The notes: generated from the letters alone by a model not told the origin. 64,000 bases of DNA from CAYNLK01 sp964398055 (GCA_964398055.1 CAYNLK010000021.1:42791-106790), one strand, 5' to 3'; shown: positions 24,608 through 33,575, counted from the first letter of the stretch. Numbers and translations: made by a program.

Positions 24608-25660
24608 TTACTGTTCCTGGATACCTCTGACCTCGCTGCCGAAGATGCCCGATGGGGCCAGCAACAGCACCAAGATCATCACAAAGGTAGGCACCACATC
24701 TTCCCAGGCAATGCCGATAAATTGTTGGGTAGCCGTTTGGAATAGAGCCACCAGAAAACCGCCGATGATGGCCCCGGCCACATTGCCCAGCCCGACCAGC
24801 ATGACCACATACCAGGCAAAGTAGAGCGGTTTTAGGCCAACGGTGGGATAAGCTTGAAACAGGAAGAGCAGGCTGGCCCCGGCCATCGCCGCCATAGCCG
24901 TGGCCAGGGAAAAGGTCAGGGTATGAATAAAATTCAGGTTAATCCCCACAATCTGGGCGCCGGTTTCATCCTGGGAGACGGCCCGGATAGCCCGGCCAAG
25001 CCTGGTTCGTTGCAAGAAAAACCAGAAGATGGCCAGGGTGATAATGGCCAGCCCAAAGGTCACCAGCCGGTCTACCGCCACCCTAGCCCCCAAAATCTCA
25101 AGGGGGGCGACATCCCAGTAACGCGGAATCCCCCTAAAATTAGGCCCCAGGGTCAGGGTGGCCCCGTTGGTCATAATAAAAGACAGGCCAACGGTAAGCA
25201 GAAAGGTATTCATCACCCAGCCCGATCGGGTTCGATGGCGCAAGGGGGCGAAAACGAGCCTTTCGATCACGGCCCCCATGATCAGTCCAACCAACGCGGC
25301 CACTAAAAAGCCAACAAAGGGCGCGAGCATCTCCAGGATCTCATTTGGGTTTTTCCTTAAGTAATTGTTAAAGAAGGTGAAGACAAAGTAACCCACAAAA
25401 GTGCCAACCATAAAAGACTCGCCGTGGGCAAAATGGGGAATGTTCATCACCCCCAAAATCAAAGCCAGACCTACGGCCAGCAAGGCCCACATCCCGCCGG
25501 TCACGACAGTGTTGATAATCTGAGAAGGCCCACCATAAGAAGTGATCAGTATCACCAGCACCACCGAGATGCCGGCCACAATCCAGGCGGGCAGATTAGC
25601 TTTGACTTTGGCTATCAATGAGGTGGTCATGGAGGGGGCTACTTGGATTTGTTCAGCCAT
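24608..25660 (-). CDS. livH: Branched-chain-type ABC transporter permease, LivH family
   Basis: A 350-residue membrane permease with about eight to nine transmembrane segments; GLALILGVMNIPHFAHGESFM and the coupling loop RAIRAVSQDETGAQIVGIN are LivH hallmarks. The ATG at 25660 has GGAGG upstream; an ATG six codons earlier lacks one. It is 15 bp upstream of livM. Confidence 0.9.
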   Translation of the reverse strand: MAEQIQVAPSMTTSLIAKVKANLPAWIVAGISVVLVILITSYGGPSQIINTVVTGGMWALLAVGLALILGVMNIPHFAHGESFMVGTFVGYFVFTFFNNYLRKNPNEILEMLAPFVGFLVAALVGLIMGAVIERLVFAPLRHRTRSGWVMNTFLLTVGLSFIMTNGATLTLGPNFRGIPRYWDVAPLEILGARVAVDRLVTFGLAIITLAIFWFFLQRTRLGRAIRAVSQDETGAQIVGINLNFIHTLTFSLATAMAAMAGASLLFLFQAYPTVGLKPLYFAWYVVMLVGLGNVAGAIIGGFLVALFQTATQQFIGIAWEDVVPTFVMILVLLLAPSGIFGSEVRGIQEQ

Positions 25661-25737
25661 AGATTTTCCTCCGTTCAAAGTAACAAGGTGGCAGGGTAGC
25701 AGGGTAGAAAAATTATCATGTGCTACTTGCTACCTTG

Positions 25738-26442
25738 CTAGATACCTAAATAGGCGTTACGCACGTGCTCATTTCGCTTCATCTGGTTACTGGGGCCTTC
25801 CAAAGCGATACTACCCTGCTCTAACACGTAGACGCGGTCGGTTATCTCCAGGGTCGCGTTCACGTTCTGTTCAACCAGCAGGATGGTTACCCCGCGTCGT
25901 TGCAGTTCCTCCAGGGCATGAAAGACGTCGTACACCAGGTGCGGGGCCAGGCCCAGCGACGGCTCATCGACCAGGAGGAGCTGTGGCTTGGACATCATGC
26001 CGCGAGCAATAGCCAACATCTTACGTTCGCCGCCACTCATAGTCCCGGCCAACTGGTTGGTTCTGGCCTTTAACCGGGGAAAGAGGTTGAAGACGAAATC
26101 CAGCGTCTCCAGTTGGATGGCCTTTTCCCGAATAGCATATGCCCCTAAGAGTAGATTCTCGCGCACCGACATATTGGTGAAGAGGTTGAGGCTCTCCGAG
26201 ACGTAACTAACCCCCTTGCGGCTGACGAGATGAGCCGGCAAATGGCCAATCGACTCACCTTTCAGCAAAATTTCGCCATTTTTGGGCTTGAGCAGCCCGG
26301 CAATAACCCGTAAGGTGGTGCTTTTTCCGGCGCCGTTTGGCCCAATCAGGGCCACAAACTCACCCTCGGCTACGTTGAGCGAGACGTTCCACAACACTTG
26401 TAGAAAGTCATAACCAGCATCAAGATTTTTTACCTCAAGCAA
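25738..26442 (-). CDS. livF: Branched-chain-type ABC transporter ATPase, LivF family
   Basis: A 234-residue ATPase with Walker A GPNGAGKST (about 34-42), signature MSGGERKMLAIARG, Walker B LLLVDEPSLGLAP and the H-loop region LLVEQN. It overlaps livG by 8 bp. The gap to livH (25661-25737) contains a short low-complexity tract of the gtagcaag type. Confidence 0.92.
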   Translation of the reverse strand: MLEVKNLDAGYDFLQVLWNVSLNVAEGEFVALIGPNGAGKSTTLRVIAGLLKPKNGEILLKGESIGHLPAHLVSRKGVSYVSESLNLFTNMSVRENLLLGAYAIREKAIQLETLDFVFNLFPRLKARTNQLAGTMSGGERKMLAIARGMMSKPQLLLVDEPSLGLAPHLVYDVFHALEELQRRGVTILLVEQNVNATLEITDRVYVLEQGSIALEGPSNQMKRNEHVRNAYLGI

Positions 26443-27214
26443 CGGCGGATCCCCCTTTCATCAACTGATGATCCCGCTGGAGCGCGGCTACTTCCTCTTC
26501 ACCCAGATAGGCTTCAATCACCTGTGGGTCTTGCAAAACTTCAGTGGGGGAACCTTCAGCAATTTTTGAACCGTAATGAATCACCACAATCCGATCACAG
26601 ATACCCATGATCACCCGCATAATGTGCTCGACGGCAATGATGGTCACGCCGGTATCCCTGATCCTTTTGATCAAAGCAATCATATCGTCCAGTTCACCCG
26701 GGGTTAAACCAGAAGCCAGCTCATCTAATAACAGGAGTTTAGGAGCGCAAGCCAGCGCCCGGGCCAGGTCCAGACGCTTGAGTTGGACCGCGTTCAAGTG
26801 TGACGCCGGGGTATCCTGGGGTAAGGGAAAGTGGACAAAATCCAGCGCCTCTTCCGCCCGTTGTCGGGGTGATCTTTTACGGGTAGCTCGCTGAGCGTCG
26901 CCAAAGATGGCTCCCACCATCACGTTCTCTAAAACCGTCAATCGGGGAAAAGGCAAAGGGATCTGAAAAGTCCTGGACAAGCCACTCCGGCACATCACGT
27001 CGGCCGGAGCGCCGGTAGTGTTCTTCTCCAGGAAAAAAACCTCACCGGTTGAAGGCGGGTAGGTCCCGGCTATGCTATTGAGAAAAGTCGTTTTACCCGC
27101 GCCGTTGGGGCCGATCAGTCCAAGGATCTCGCCCGCTTCCACCTGCATCGAGATACGATTGACCGCCGTCAACCCCCCAAAGTTTTTGGTGACAGATTTT
27201 GTTTCAAGAATCAT
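26435..27214 (-). CDS. livG: Branched-chain-type ABC transporter ATPase, LivG family
   Basis: A 259-residue ATPase with Walker A GPNGAGKTT and Walker B LLLLDELASGL. The ABC signature is degenerate: SHLNAVQLKRLDLARALA replaces the usual LSGGQ or LSYGQ. It pairs with LivF, which has a normal signature, so one consensus and one degenerate nucleotide site are predicted. A hairpin at 27237-27263 separates it from the binding-protein gene. Confidence 0.9.
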   Translation of the reverse strand: MILETKSVTKNFGGLTAVNRISMQVEAGEILGLIGPNGAGKTTFLNSIAGTYPPSTGEVFFLEKNTTGAPADVMCRSGLSRTFQIPLPFPRLTVLENVMVGAIFGDAQRATRKRSPRQRAEEALDFVHFPLPQDTPASHLNAVQLKRLDLARALACAPKLLLLDELASGLTPGELDDMIALIKRIRDTGVTIIAVEHIMRVIMGICDRIVVIHYGSKIAEGSPTEVLQDPQVIEAYLGEEEVAALQRDHQLMKGGSAVA

Positions 27215-27236
27215 AGCTCACCACCTCTGCGAGGTG

Positions 27237-27263
27237 GGGTGGTGGGATAAAAGCCCACCACCC
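27237..27263 (-). promoter_or_regulatory. Intercistronic hairpin after the binding-protein gene
   Basis: Ten-bp perfect arms (gggtggtggg and cccaccaccc) with a 7-base loop lie directly downstream of the binding-protein stop codon, without a U run. Such hairpins often stabilise the binding-protein mRNA and reduce expression of downstream transporter genes. Confidence 0.6.
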
Positions 27264-27277
27264 TCGCTAGTAGAACC

Positions 27278-29830
27278 TTACTGCGCCGGTTTCGGTGCCA
27301 GTTGCTGGACAGCCCAATCGGGCGGATAGATGACCTTGCCTTCACCATCAAAATATTGTAACACCGGGAAGATGTAGTAACCCTTGCCCACCACCGGATC
27401 AGGCGCCGTCTCCATCGTGTACTTGTACTCATTCATCACGATCCCGTCTTTGTACGTCCATTCCCCCGTCCAGACCTTCTCCTTCACAAAGTCGTAGATC
27501 GTCTCGCTGGTCAACTCACCCTTTTCCTTGATCACTTCCCGGGCCATCGCAATGAAAAACCGGCTGCCATCATACGCCAGCCCCGCCGCCGACGGACTCG
27601 GCTTGAAGCCCCACCGCGCCTCAAACGCCTCGGCAAACGCCTTCCCTTCAGCCGTCGCAAAGCCCGGTATCTGATCCAGGACATAGTTGGACGAACTGCC
27701 GGTCAGATTATACCACTCCCCAAACCAGCCCAAGCCATCGGCCACAATCAGGCTCTCAATCCCAACCTCGTCTGCCTGCTTGATGAACGCCGAAAACGTC
27801 GGCGCCGCCGTGCTCGTCCCCGCAATCAACGCCGGGTTCAACTCTTTGAATTTGTTCAACAGCGGGTAGAACTCGGTCTGGTCGATGGCAAAGTACTCCT
27901 CCGCCACCACCGTCCAGCCCACTTCCTCAAGCTGACCCTTGATCGCCCCGCCAAAACTCCGCCCCCAGTCCGAGTCTTCGCCATAGATCGCCACCGTCTT
28001 CTCCGCCGGTGACCACGTCCCCGCCGCAATCGCATCCTCCAACGCCTGCACATACGAGATGCTCAACTTCGCCGGGGTCGGCCAGCCCTTCACCATCCAG
28101 TACCCATACTTCTCCGGGTCCGAGGCAAATGTCTCGTTCACGACCTCGGTCGCCCCAAAACCAAAAAAGTGCGGAATCTTGTGCTTGGCCGTCACTTCCA
28201 TACACGCCACCGCCACCGAGCTGTGCCAGTTCAATACCCCGGCCTCGATGCCATCCTGCACAATCGCCTGCTCATAAGCCTGGGTCGCTTTGGCCGGGTC
28301 TGACTGTGAATCGATCCAGACCGGCTCGATCTTGTACTTGCCAATTTGCCAGTTGATCTCATCAAAGGCCATATTGAATGAACCTTTGAACTCGTCCCCC
28401 GTCTGCGCCGCCGGCCCACTGAATGGCCCTAACACCCCCAGCTTGAACACCTCCGTCGCTTCTTCCACCGGTGCAGCCGGCGCCTCCATTACCACCGGTT
28501 CCTGGCCTTTCGGTGCCAGTTGCTGGACAGCCCAATCGGGCGGATAGATGACCTTGCCTTCACCATCAAAATATTGTAACACCGGGAAGATGTAGTAACC
28601 CTTGCCCACCACCGGATCAGGCGCCGTCTCCATCGTGTACTTGTACTCATTCATCACGATCCCGTCTTTGTACGTCCATTCCCCCGTCCAGACCTTCTCC
28701 TTCACAAAGTCGTAGATCGTCTCGCTGGTCAACTCACCCTTTTCCTTGATCACTTCCCGGGCCATCGCAATGAAAAACCGGCTGCCATCATACGCCAGCC
28801 CCGCCGCCGACGGACTCGGCTTGAAGCCCCACCGCGCCTCAAACGCCTCGGCAAACGCCTTCCCTTCAGCCGTCGCAAAGCCCGGTATCTGATCCAGGAC
28901 ATAGTTGGACGAACTGCCGGTCAGATTATACCACTCCCCAAACCAGCCCAAGCCATCGGCCACAATCAGGCTCTCAATCCCAACCTCGTCTGCCTGCTTG
29001 ATGAACGCCGAAAACGTCGGCGCCGCCGTGCTCGTCCCCGCAATCAACGCCGGGTTCAACTCTTTGAATTTGTTCAACAGCGGGTAGAACTCGGTCTGGT
29101 CGATGGCAAAGTACTCCTCCGCCACCACCGTCCAGCCCACTTCCTCAAGCTGACCCTTGATCGCCCCGCCAAAACTCCGCCCCCAGTCCGAGTCTTCGCC
29201 ATAGATCGCCACCGTCTTCTCCGCCGGTGACCACGTCCCCGCCGCAATCGCATCCTCCAACGCCTGCACATACGAGATGCTCAACTTCGCCGGGGTCGGC
29301 CAGCCCTTCACCATCCAGTACCCATACTTCTCCGGGTCCGAGGCAAATGTCTCGTTCACGACCTCGGTCGCCCCAAAACCAAAAAAGTGCGGAATCTTGT
29401 GCTTGGCCGTCACTTCCATACACGCCACCGCCACCGAGCTGTGCCAGTTCAATACCCCGGCCTCGATGCCATCCTGCACAATCGCCTGCTCATAAGCCTG
29501 GGTCGCTTTGGCCGGGTCTGACTGTGAATCGATCCAGACCGGCTCGATCTTGTACTTGCCAATTTGCCAGTTGATCTCATCAAAGGCCATATTGAATGAA
29601 CCTTTGAACTCGTCCCCCGTCTGCGCCGCCGGCCCACTGAATGGCCCTAACACCCCCAGCTTGAACACCTCCGTCGCTTCTTCCACCGGTGCAGCCGGCG
29701 CTTCTGCCGCCGGTTGTTCCGCGGCCGGCGCTTCGGCGGCGGGTTGCTGAGCTGCCGGTTGTCCGCCGCAGGCAATTAACCCGCCAAGTAACGCCAACAC
29801 AATTAACAAAGTCAAGGCTTTAAATTTCAC
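27278..29830 (-). CDS. ABC transporter substrate-binding lipoprotein with duplicated binding domain
   Basis: An 850-residue Liv-type (Peripla_BP_6) binding protein, about twice the normal length. A lipoprotein signal (ALTLLIVLALLGGLIAC, lipid Cys at 21) and a Pro/Ala/Glu-rich linker are followed by two copies of a roughly 400-residue domain starting at EVFKLGVLGPFSGPAAQTG. The copies appear identical and are joined by a short unique linker (GQEPVV). The GTG start at 29830 has AAGGAGG seven bases upstream; an ATG nine codons earlier does not. It heads the transporter operon behind a riboswitch-like leader. Either a real recent tandem duplication or an assembly duplication could explain it. Confidence 0.85.
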   Translation of the reverse strand: MKFKALTLLIVLALLGGLIACGGQPAAQQPAAEAPAAEQPAAEAPAAPVEEATEVFKLGVLGPFSGPAAQTGDEFKGSFNMAFDEINWQIGKYKIEPVWIDSQSDPAKATQAYEQAIVQDGIEAGVLNWHSSVAVACMEVTAKHKIPHFFGFGATEVVNETFASDPEKYGYWMVKGWPTPAKLSISYVQALEDAIAAGTWSPAEKTVAIYGEDSDWGRSFGGAIKGQLEEVGWTVVAEEYFAIDQTEFYPLLNKFKELNPALIAGTSTAAPTFSAFIKQADEVGIESLIVADGLGWFGEWYNLTGSSSNYVLDQIPGFATAEGKAFAEAFEARWGFKPSPSAAGLAYDGSRFFIAMAREVIKEKGELTSETIYDFVKEKVWTGEWTYKDGIVMNEYKYTMETAPDPVVGKGYYIFPVLQYFDGEGKVIYPPDWAVQQLAPKGQEPVVMEAPAAPVEEATEVFKLGVLGPFSGPAAQTGDEFKGSFNMAFDEINWQIGKYKIEPVWIDSQSDPAKATQAYEQAIVQDGIEAGVLNWHSSVAVACMEVTAKHKIPHFFGFGATEVVNETFASDPEKYGYWMVKGWPTPAKLSISYVQALEDAIAAGTWSPAEKTVAIYGEDSDWGRSFGGAIKGQLEEVGWTVVAEEYFAIDQTEFYPLLNKFKELNPALIAGTSTAAPTFSAFIKQADEVGIESLIVADGLGWFGEWYNLTGSSSNYVLDQIPGFATAEGKAFAEAFEARWGFKPSPSAAGLAYDGSRFFIAMAREVIKEKGELTSETIYDFVKEKVWTGEWTYKDGIVMNEYKYTMETAPDPVVGKGYYIFPVLQYFDGEGKVIYPPDWAVQQLAPKPAQ
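27291..28483. repeat. 1193-bp direct repeat, copy 1
   Basis: Matches 28509-29701 at an offset of exactly 1218 bp (406 codons) without a difference in the parts I compared, and lies wholly inside the binding-protein gene. The 25 bp between the copies are unique. Confidence 0.9.
28509..29701. repeat. 1193-bp direct repeat, copy 2
   Basis: Second copy of the repeat; it encodes the N-terminal binding domain. The copies begin to differ where copy 1 reads cgcctcc and copy 2 reads cgcttct. Confidence 0.9.
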
Positions 29831-30020
29831 TTTTGTTTCCTCCTTTGGATACTTCACCCACGAAAATGAACATCACTGTTTTGATTTGCCAATAAACCTT
29901 ACATTTTCAGAGAAAATCTATTGTTTCTGCCTATTTTCACCTCCCTTTATTCATTCAACAATTCCAAATGTCTACCTGCTGGCAGTTGGGCTATTGAGAC
30001 GCCCATAAGAGTACGGTCAC

Positions 30021-30058
30021 AAAAAAAGGGAGCAACTCTTCAACAGAACGTTGCTCCC
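30021..30058 (-). terminator. Intrinsic terminator in the leader of the binding-protein operon
   Basis: On the minus strand a GGGAGCAAC / GTTGCTCCC stem is followed at once by seven U (30027-30021). It lies 190 bp upstream of the GTG start and downstream of the cobalamin-aptamer-like sequence, as expected for a transcriptional riboswitch expression platform. It could instead end transcription from the mttB gene at 30.9 kb. Confidence 0.8.
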
Positions 30059-30116
30059 TCTCCTCGGAGGGGCACATCATTGTGCCGGCAAAAACGGACG
30101 GTCTGGCTTGGCCGGT

Positions 30117-30222
30117 GGTCAGTGATCAGTGATCAGTGATCAGTGGTCAGTGATCAGTGATCAGTGATCAGTGATCAGGAATTTATCTACTGATTACTGA
30201 TTACTGTTTACTGACTACTGCC
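30117..30222. repeat. Heptamer tandem repeat (gatcagt, then gattact variants)
   Basis: About eight head-to-tail gatcagt units (one ggtcagt variant) run from 30117 to 30178, followed by gattact-type units to 30222. It lies between the aptamer-like sequence and the terminator and touches the aptamer's 3' end. Confidence 0.9.
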
Positions 30223-30420
30223 CTCTGACAGCCGGTCTCACAGTTACGGGACAGCGCCGGATTTCTTACCCAGGAGTCTCCCTGAACAAGTCACCGGACT
30301 TCATCCAAAGAATCGCATCTAACAAATGGGTACTCCTGGGATACTACCCGCCCGCCTACCACCTCAAGCCGCAGCTTCCAATAACCTGATGAATTGATGG
30401 ATTCTTTACCCTCCGCCTGC
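30218..30420 (-). promoter_or_regulatory. Cobalamin-riboswitch-like leader
   Basis: On the minus strand the 20 bases at 30257-30238 read gcgctgtcccgtaactgtga, which fits the cobalamin aptamer core (GCnGnCCCGnaACTGTgA). Just before it, gggtaagaaatccgg resembles the GGTGaaAatCC element; just after it come gaccggc and gtcagaggg, resembling the short 3' end of compact (AdoCbl-variant-type) aptamers. A 9-bp complementary pair (cccaggagt / actcctggg) lies upstream. A terminator follows at 30058-30021 and then the transporter operon. The 5' boundary is approximate. Confidence 0.62.
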
Positions 30421-30663
30421 TTTCGACAGGCCAGGGTGTTTTTGCCCAGATATTGAGTTATTAAAAAGTGACCAGCCAACACAAAACCGCCGAATTGGTG
30501 GTTCTAATATCCCCTGCCAAATTCGGCGGCTATCGAAATAGTTACCAACCTGGCTATCCGACAGGTTAGCGCCAAAATATTCAATTGGGTTGTGGTCATA
30601 AATTGAGAAACAGGAGGTACAGAGGAAGAAGTGAGTTTTAGATACTCCACCTGGCTGCCTCAT
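30406..30663 (-). pseudogene. Possible IS630-type transposase remnant
   Basis: A short frame contains YDHNPIEYFGANLS, reminiscent of the DxNPIExxWxxLK end of IS630-family transposases, with no other recognisable domain and no RBS. It overlaps the 5' side of the leader. The rest of 30664-30872 shows nothing I can name beyond an AT-rich stretch with two atatatcac copies near 30780. Confidence 0.2.
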
Positions 30664-30872
30664 TACAAGCCTCTCGGCAAAGACAAAACACTTTTAATTC
30701 AACACCTGCGTTGAATCTTCGACGCCGAAGAAAAACCGGCTCCCCCCCAAGTCCCTGTAGATTTACTAGCAAATTTGATATATCACGAATATATCACATA
30801 TGGGTAGGTTTGTCAAATTATCGGTTTGGAATCGGGCTGTTGATCAAATTGTCCAGCTTTTGAGCGGGACTG

Positions 30873-32306
30873 CTACGCCCAGTGTTGCGCCATCCGCTCC
30901 ATCTCTTTGAGCACCTCGGCAGGCAGCGGGGCGGGTTGGTGCTGCATCAGGGCCTCGGTCTTTTCGCGCAATCTTTGCTCAAACCGTTTAGCCCCCTGTT
31001 CCAGCCACATCTGATTGATACTGCGGTCGAACAAATCGGAATACCAGACATTTTTGAAATTGCTGAAGGTGTGATCCTCGTACAAATAATGTCCGCCCGG
31101 GCCAATCCGGTCGATCATCTCCAGGGCCAGGGTCTCATCATTAACCGGCACCCCGCCCATAAACTGATTGACCATGTACAATATTTCGTTGACCAGCACC
31201 ATAAACGCCGGCGAAGCCAGCGAGCCGTGATCGAGCCAGCTACCGGCGTCGTGAATCAGATTGGCCCCCACCAGGGCGGAACTGAGGCAGGAGAAAGCAA
31301 CCTCCGCGGCCGCTTGGGCGTCGGGGAACTTGGCGTCGGAACAACCGGCCGTGCCGAAGAAGGGCAGCCGATAATGCTGGGCCATTTGGGCCATGGCCGC
31401 GACCATCAGGCTCATCTCCGGAGCGCCATACGAGAAGATGGTACTCTTCATATCCATTACGGTGGCAAACGCGCCGTAGATAAAGGGCGCGCCCGGCCGG
31501 GCGATTTGAGCCAGCACCAAACCGCTCAACGACTCTGCGCTGGCTTGCACAATCTCTGCGGCAAAGGTGGCCGGCGCAGTGCTGCCGCCCTGCGGCGCGG
31601 GGAAATTGATCAACGGGATGCCATTTTCGGCGCAGTAGAGGATTTTGTCTACCGCGGGGTCGTAGTAGAGCAGCGGCGAAATCGGTTCGGAATAGTGCAC
31701 GATGGTGGGGGCTTGTTGAAAACGCTCCTGGCTGCCGGCAATCAGCAGCGCCATCTCATAAATATCCCGGACGCTGGCGGCATCCTTACAACAGAACACC
31801 AGCGGCTTTTCGGTGTAAGTGAAGACCTGTTTGGCAATCACCCGGTCGGCGATGTCGGGCGGGGCGTCGTCAGCCATGCCAATGGTCATTACCCAACTGT
31901 AGTTGGGCAGGGCATCGGCCACCGTGGCGGTAATGCGACAATCATCGCTGACAAAGCGGCGCCGCTGGTCGGTCAGGGGGTCCAGGTAGTCAATGCAATC
32001 CAGGCTGGGGCCGAACCAATATTTCGTCCCCTCCAGAAACACCGTTCGCTCGCCCTGGCGGTTACCGAGCACCACCCGGCTGGGGGCTTGCCGAATAGCC
32101 TGTTCAACCAACCAGGCCGGCAGGCGCACCCGTTTGCCGTCCACCCGGGCGCCGGCGCCGGCAAGCAACTCCACCGCCCGGGCATGAGTGATTTCCACGC
32201 CCGTGCGTTCCAGTAGTTCCAGCGTAGCCTGATGAATCTGCTCGATCTGCTCGGCATTGAGCACCGCCAGCCGCGGCCTGAATTCCAACTTTGGACAAAA
32301 CATCAT
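30873..32306 (-). CDS. Trimethylamine methyltransferase family protein, non-pyrrolysine MttB homolog (copy 4)
   Basis: A 477-residue MttB-superfamily protein without an in-frame amber codon: LNAEQIEQIHQATLELLERTG, PQGGSTAPATFAAE, GTAGCSDAKFPDAQAA and GPGGHYLYEDHTFSNF. It stands apart from the other three copies, upstream of the riboswitch-led transporter operon and downstream of the lacI gene. AAGGAGA precedes the ATG pair at 32306/32303. Its carrier protein is not adjacent. Confidence 0.88.
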   Translation of the reverse strand: MMFCPKLEFRPRLAVLNAEQIEQIHQATLELLERTGVEITHARAVELLAGAGARVDGKRVRLPAWLVEQAIRQAPSRVVLGNRQGERTVFLEGTKYWFGPSLDCIDYLDPLTDQRRRFVSDDCRITATVADALPNYSWVMTIGMADDAPPDIADRVIAKQVFTYTEKPLVFCCKDAASVRDIYEMALLIAGSQERFQQAPTIVHYSEPISPLLYYDPAVDKILYCAENGIPLINFPAPQGGSTAPATFAAEIVQASAESLSGLVLAQIARPGAPFIYGAFATVMDMKSTIFSYGAPEMSLMVAAMAQMAQHYRLPFFGTAGCSDAKFPDAQAAAEVAFSCLSSALVGANLIHDAGSWLDHGSLASPAFMVLVNEILYMVNQFMGGVPVNDETLALEMIDRIGPGGHYLYEDHTFSNFKNVWYSDLFDRSINQMWLEQGAKRFEQRLREKTEALMQHQPAPLPAEVLKEMERMAQHWA

Positions 32307-32354
32307 TGTCTCCTTTCACGCTAATCCAACGATAACAGTAAAGAAGTCGTTTGA

Positions 32355-33353
32355 CTACATCTGACACCCACACGACCGTCGCACGATCAATTTACCCTTC
32401 AGAATGACTTCACGAGTGGGCCGGGTAGGCTCATCAATTCGCTTAAGCAATAGTTCCGTGGCCGTCTGCCCGATTTCGTAAGTGGGTTGTTCAATCACCG
32501 TGACCGGCGGTTCAACCATACTGGTCCAGGTTGTCTCATCAAAACTGGCAAAGGCGACCTCGCCCGGCATCGCCAGCTTGCTCTCGCGGATAGCTCTGAA
32601 CGCCCCCGCCGAAAGCAAAGCATTACTGGTGAAGATTGCGTCCGGCGGCTCAGCTAAGTTCAACAACGCCTGGGTCTGTTGATAACCCTCTACCGCTCGG
32701 GCATTGACGTAGTGGATTAGCTCAGGCGCTGGTTTCAGCCCGTGCTCCTTCAAGGCTCGCAGATAGCCTTCGTGCCGTTCCTGGCCGGTGGTGCTGCCCA
32801 ACCCAAACATCGCCCCTATCCGGCGGTGGCCATCGGCGAGCAGATGAGACACAATCCGGTAAGCCGACTCGACATTATCGAGCAAGACGCTGTCGACTTC
32901 AACCTCACGAACCCGCCGGTCAATCACCACCAGGGGAATATCCAGCCTGGCCACCTCAGCAAACGACTCGGCCATTTGGCGGGTCGGCGAGAGAATAACG
33001 CCGGCCACATTTTCAGCCCGCATCAGGTCAAGATACATCTTTTCTTTTTTGGGATTTTCGTCGGTATTGCAGAGAAACACGTTCAACTGGTGCTCGTAAG
33101 CCACATCCTCCACCGCCCGGCTAACCGCCGTGAAAAAAGGATTTTGAATATCCGACACAATCAGGCCGATGATATTTGATTTTTGGACTCGCAGGCTACG
33201 GGCAACCCGATTGGGCCGGTAGTTCAAATCTCTGACGACCGCCAACACCCGCTCCCGAATCTCAGGTCGAACGTGGGGTTTGTCAGCCAAGACGCGTGAT
33301 ACCGTGGCAGTTGACACACCGGCCGTATCGGCAACATCCTTAATACTGGTCAT
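32355..33353 (-). CDS. LacI-family transcriptional regulator
   Basis: A 332-residue LacI/GalR repressor: N-terminal helix-turn-helix and hinge (IKDVADTAGVSTATVSRVL, then NYRPNRVARSLR) and a periplasmic-binding-protein-like effector domain. It is divergent from the fructose PTS operon, and four operator-like palindromes lie between them. One of these is between its own start and the rest of the intergenic region, so autoregulation and repression of the PTS genes are likely. The effector is probably a fructose phosphate or related sugar. Confidence 0.9.
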   Translation of the reverse strand: MTSIKDVADTAGVSTATVSRVLADKPHVRPEIRERVLAVVRDLNYRPNRVARSLRVQKSNIIGLIVSDIQNPFFTAVSRAVEDVAYEHQLNVFLCNTDENPKKEKMYLDLMRAENVAGVILSPTRQMAESFAEVARLDIPLVVIDRRVREVEVDSVLLDNVESAYRIVSHLLADGHRRIGAMFGLGSTTGQERHEGYLRALKEHGLKPAPELIHYVNARAVEGYQQTQALLNLAEPPDAIFTSNALLSAGAFRAIRESKLAMPGEVAFASFDETTWTSMVEPPVTVIEQPTYEIGQTATELLLKRIDEPTRPTREVILKGKLIVRRSCGCQM

Positions 33354-33402
33354 TGAGGGATTGTCTCCTTAGTTAACCACCATCAAGCAAATCAGGAGTT
33401 AT

Positions 33403-33416
33403 TGTAAACGATTACA
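33403..33416. promoter_or_regulatory. LacI-type operator 1
   Basis: tgtaaacgattaca, 50 bp upstream of the lacI start codon. It matches the palindromes near the PTS promoter in 13 of 14 positions. Confidence 0.7.
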
Positions 33417-33575
33417 TTACAATTGTCAAGCATAACATTTTCCTCAAACTGTGGTATAATGGGTTAAGCTGCGGTCACTGAGCGGTCCGGGGGCGAGGAC
33501 CAACCTAACAAGAGAAGTCATTACCCTAATTTCCCCTTCCCTTATCCATCTCAACGGGGCGAATTACCCTTAAAC

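Noticed and set aside
27856..29637. Repeated small ORFs within the duplicated binding-protein region
   Set aside because: They occur twice only because the underlying 1193-bp repeat occurs twice; they are off-frame shadows.
30882..32216. A 444-codon plus-strand frame opposite mttB copy 4
   Set aside because: Antisense shadow: no domain, no SD, and the minus-strand gene has all family motifs.
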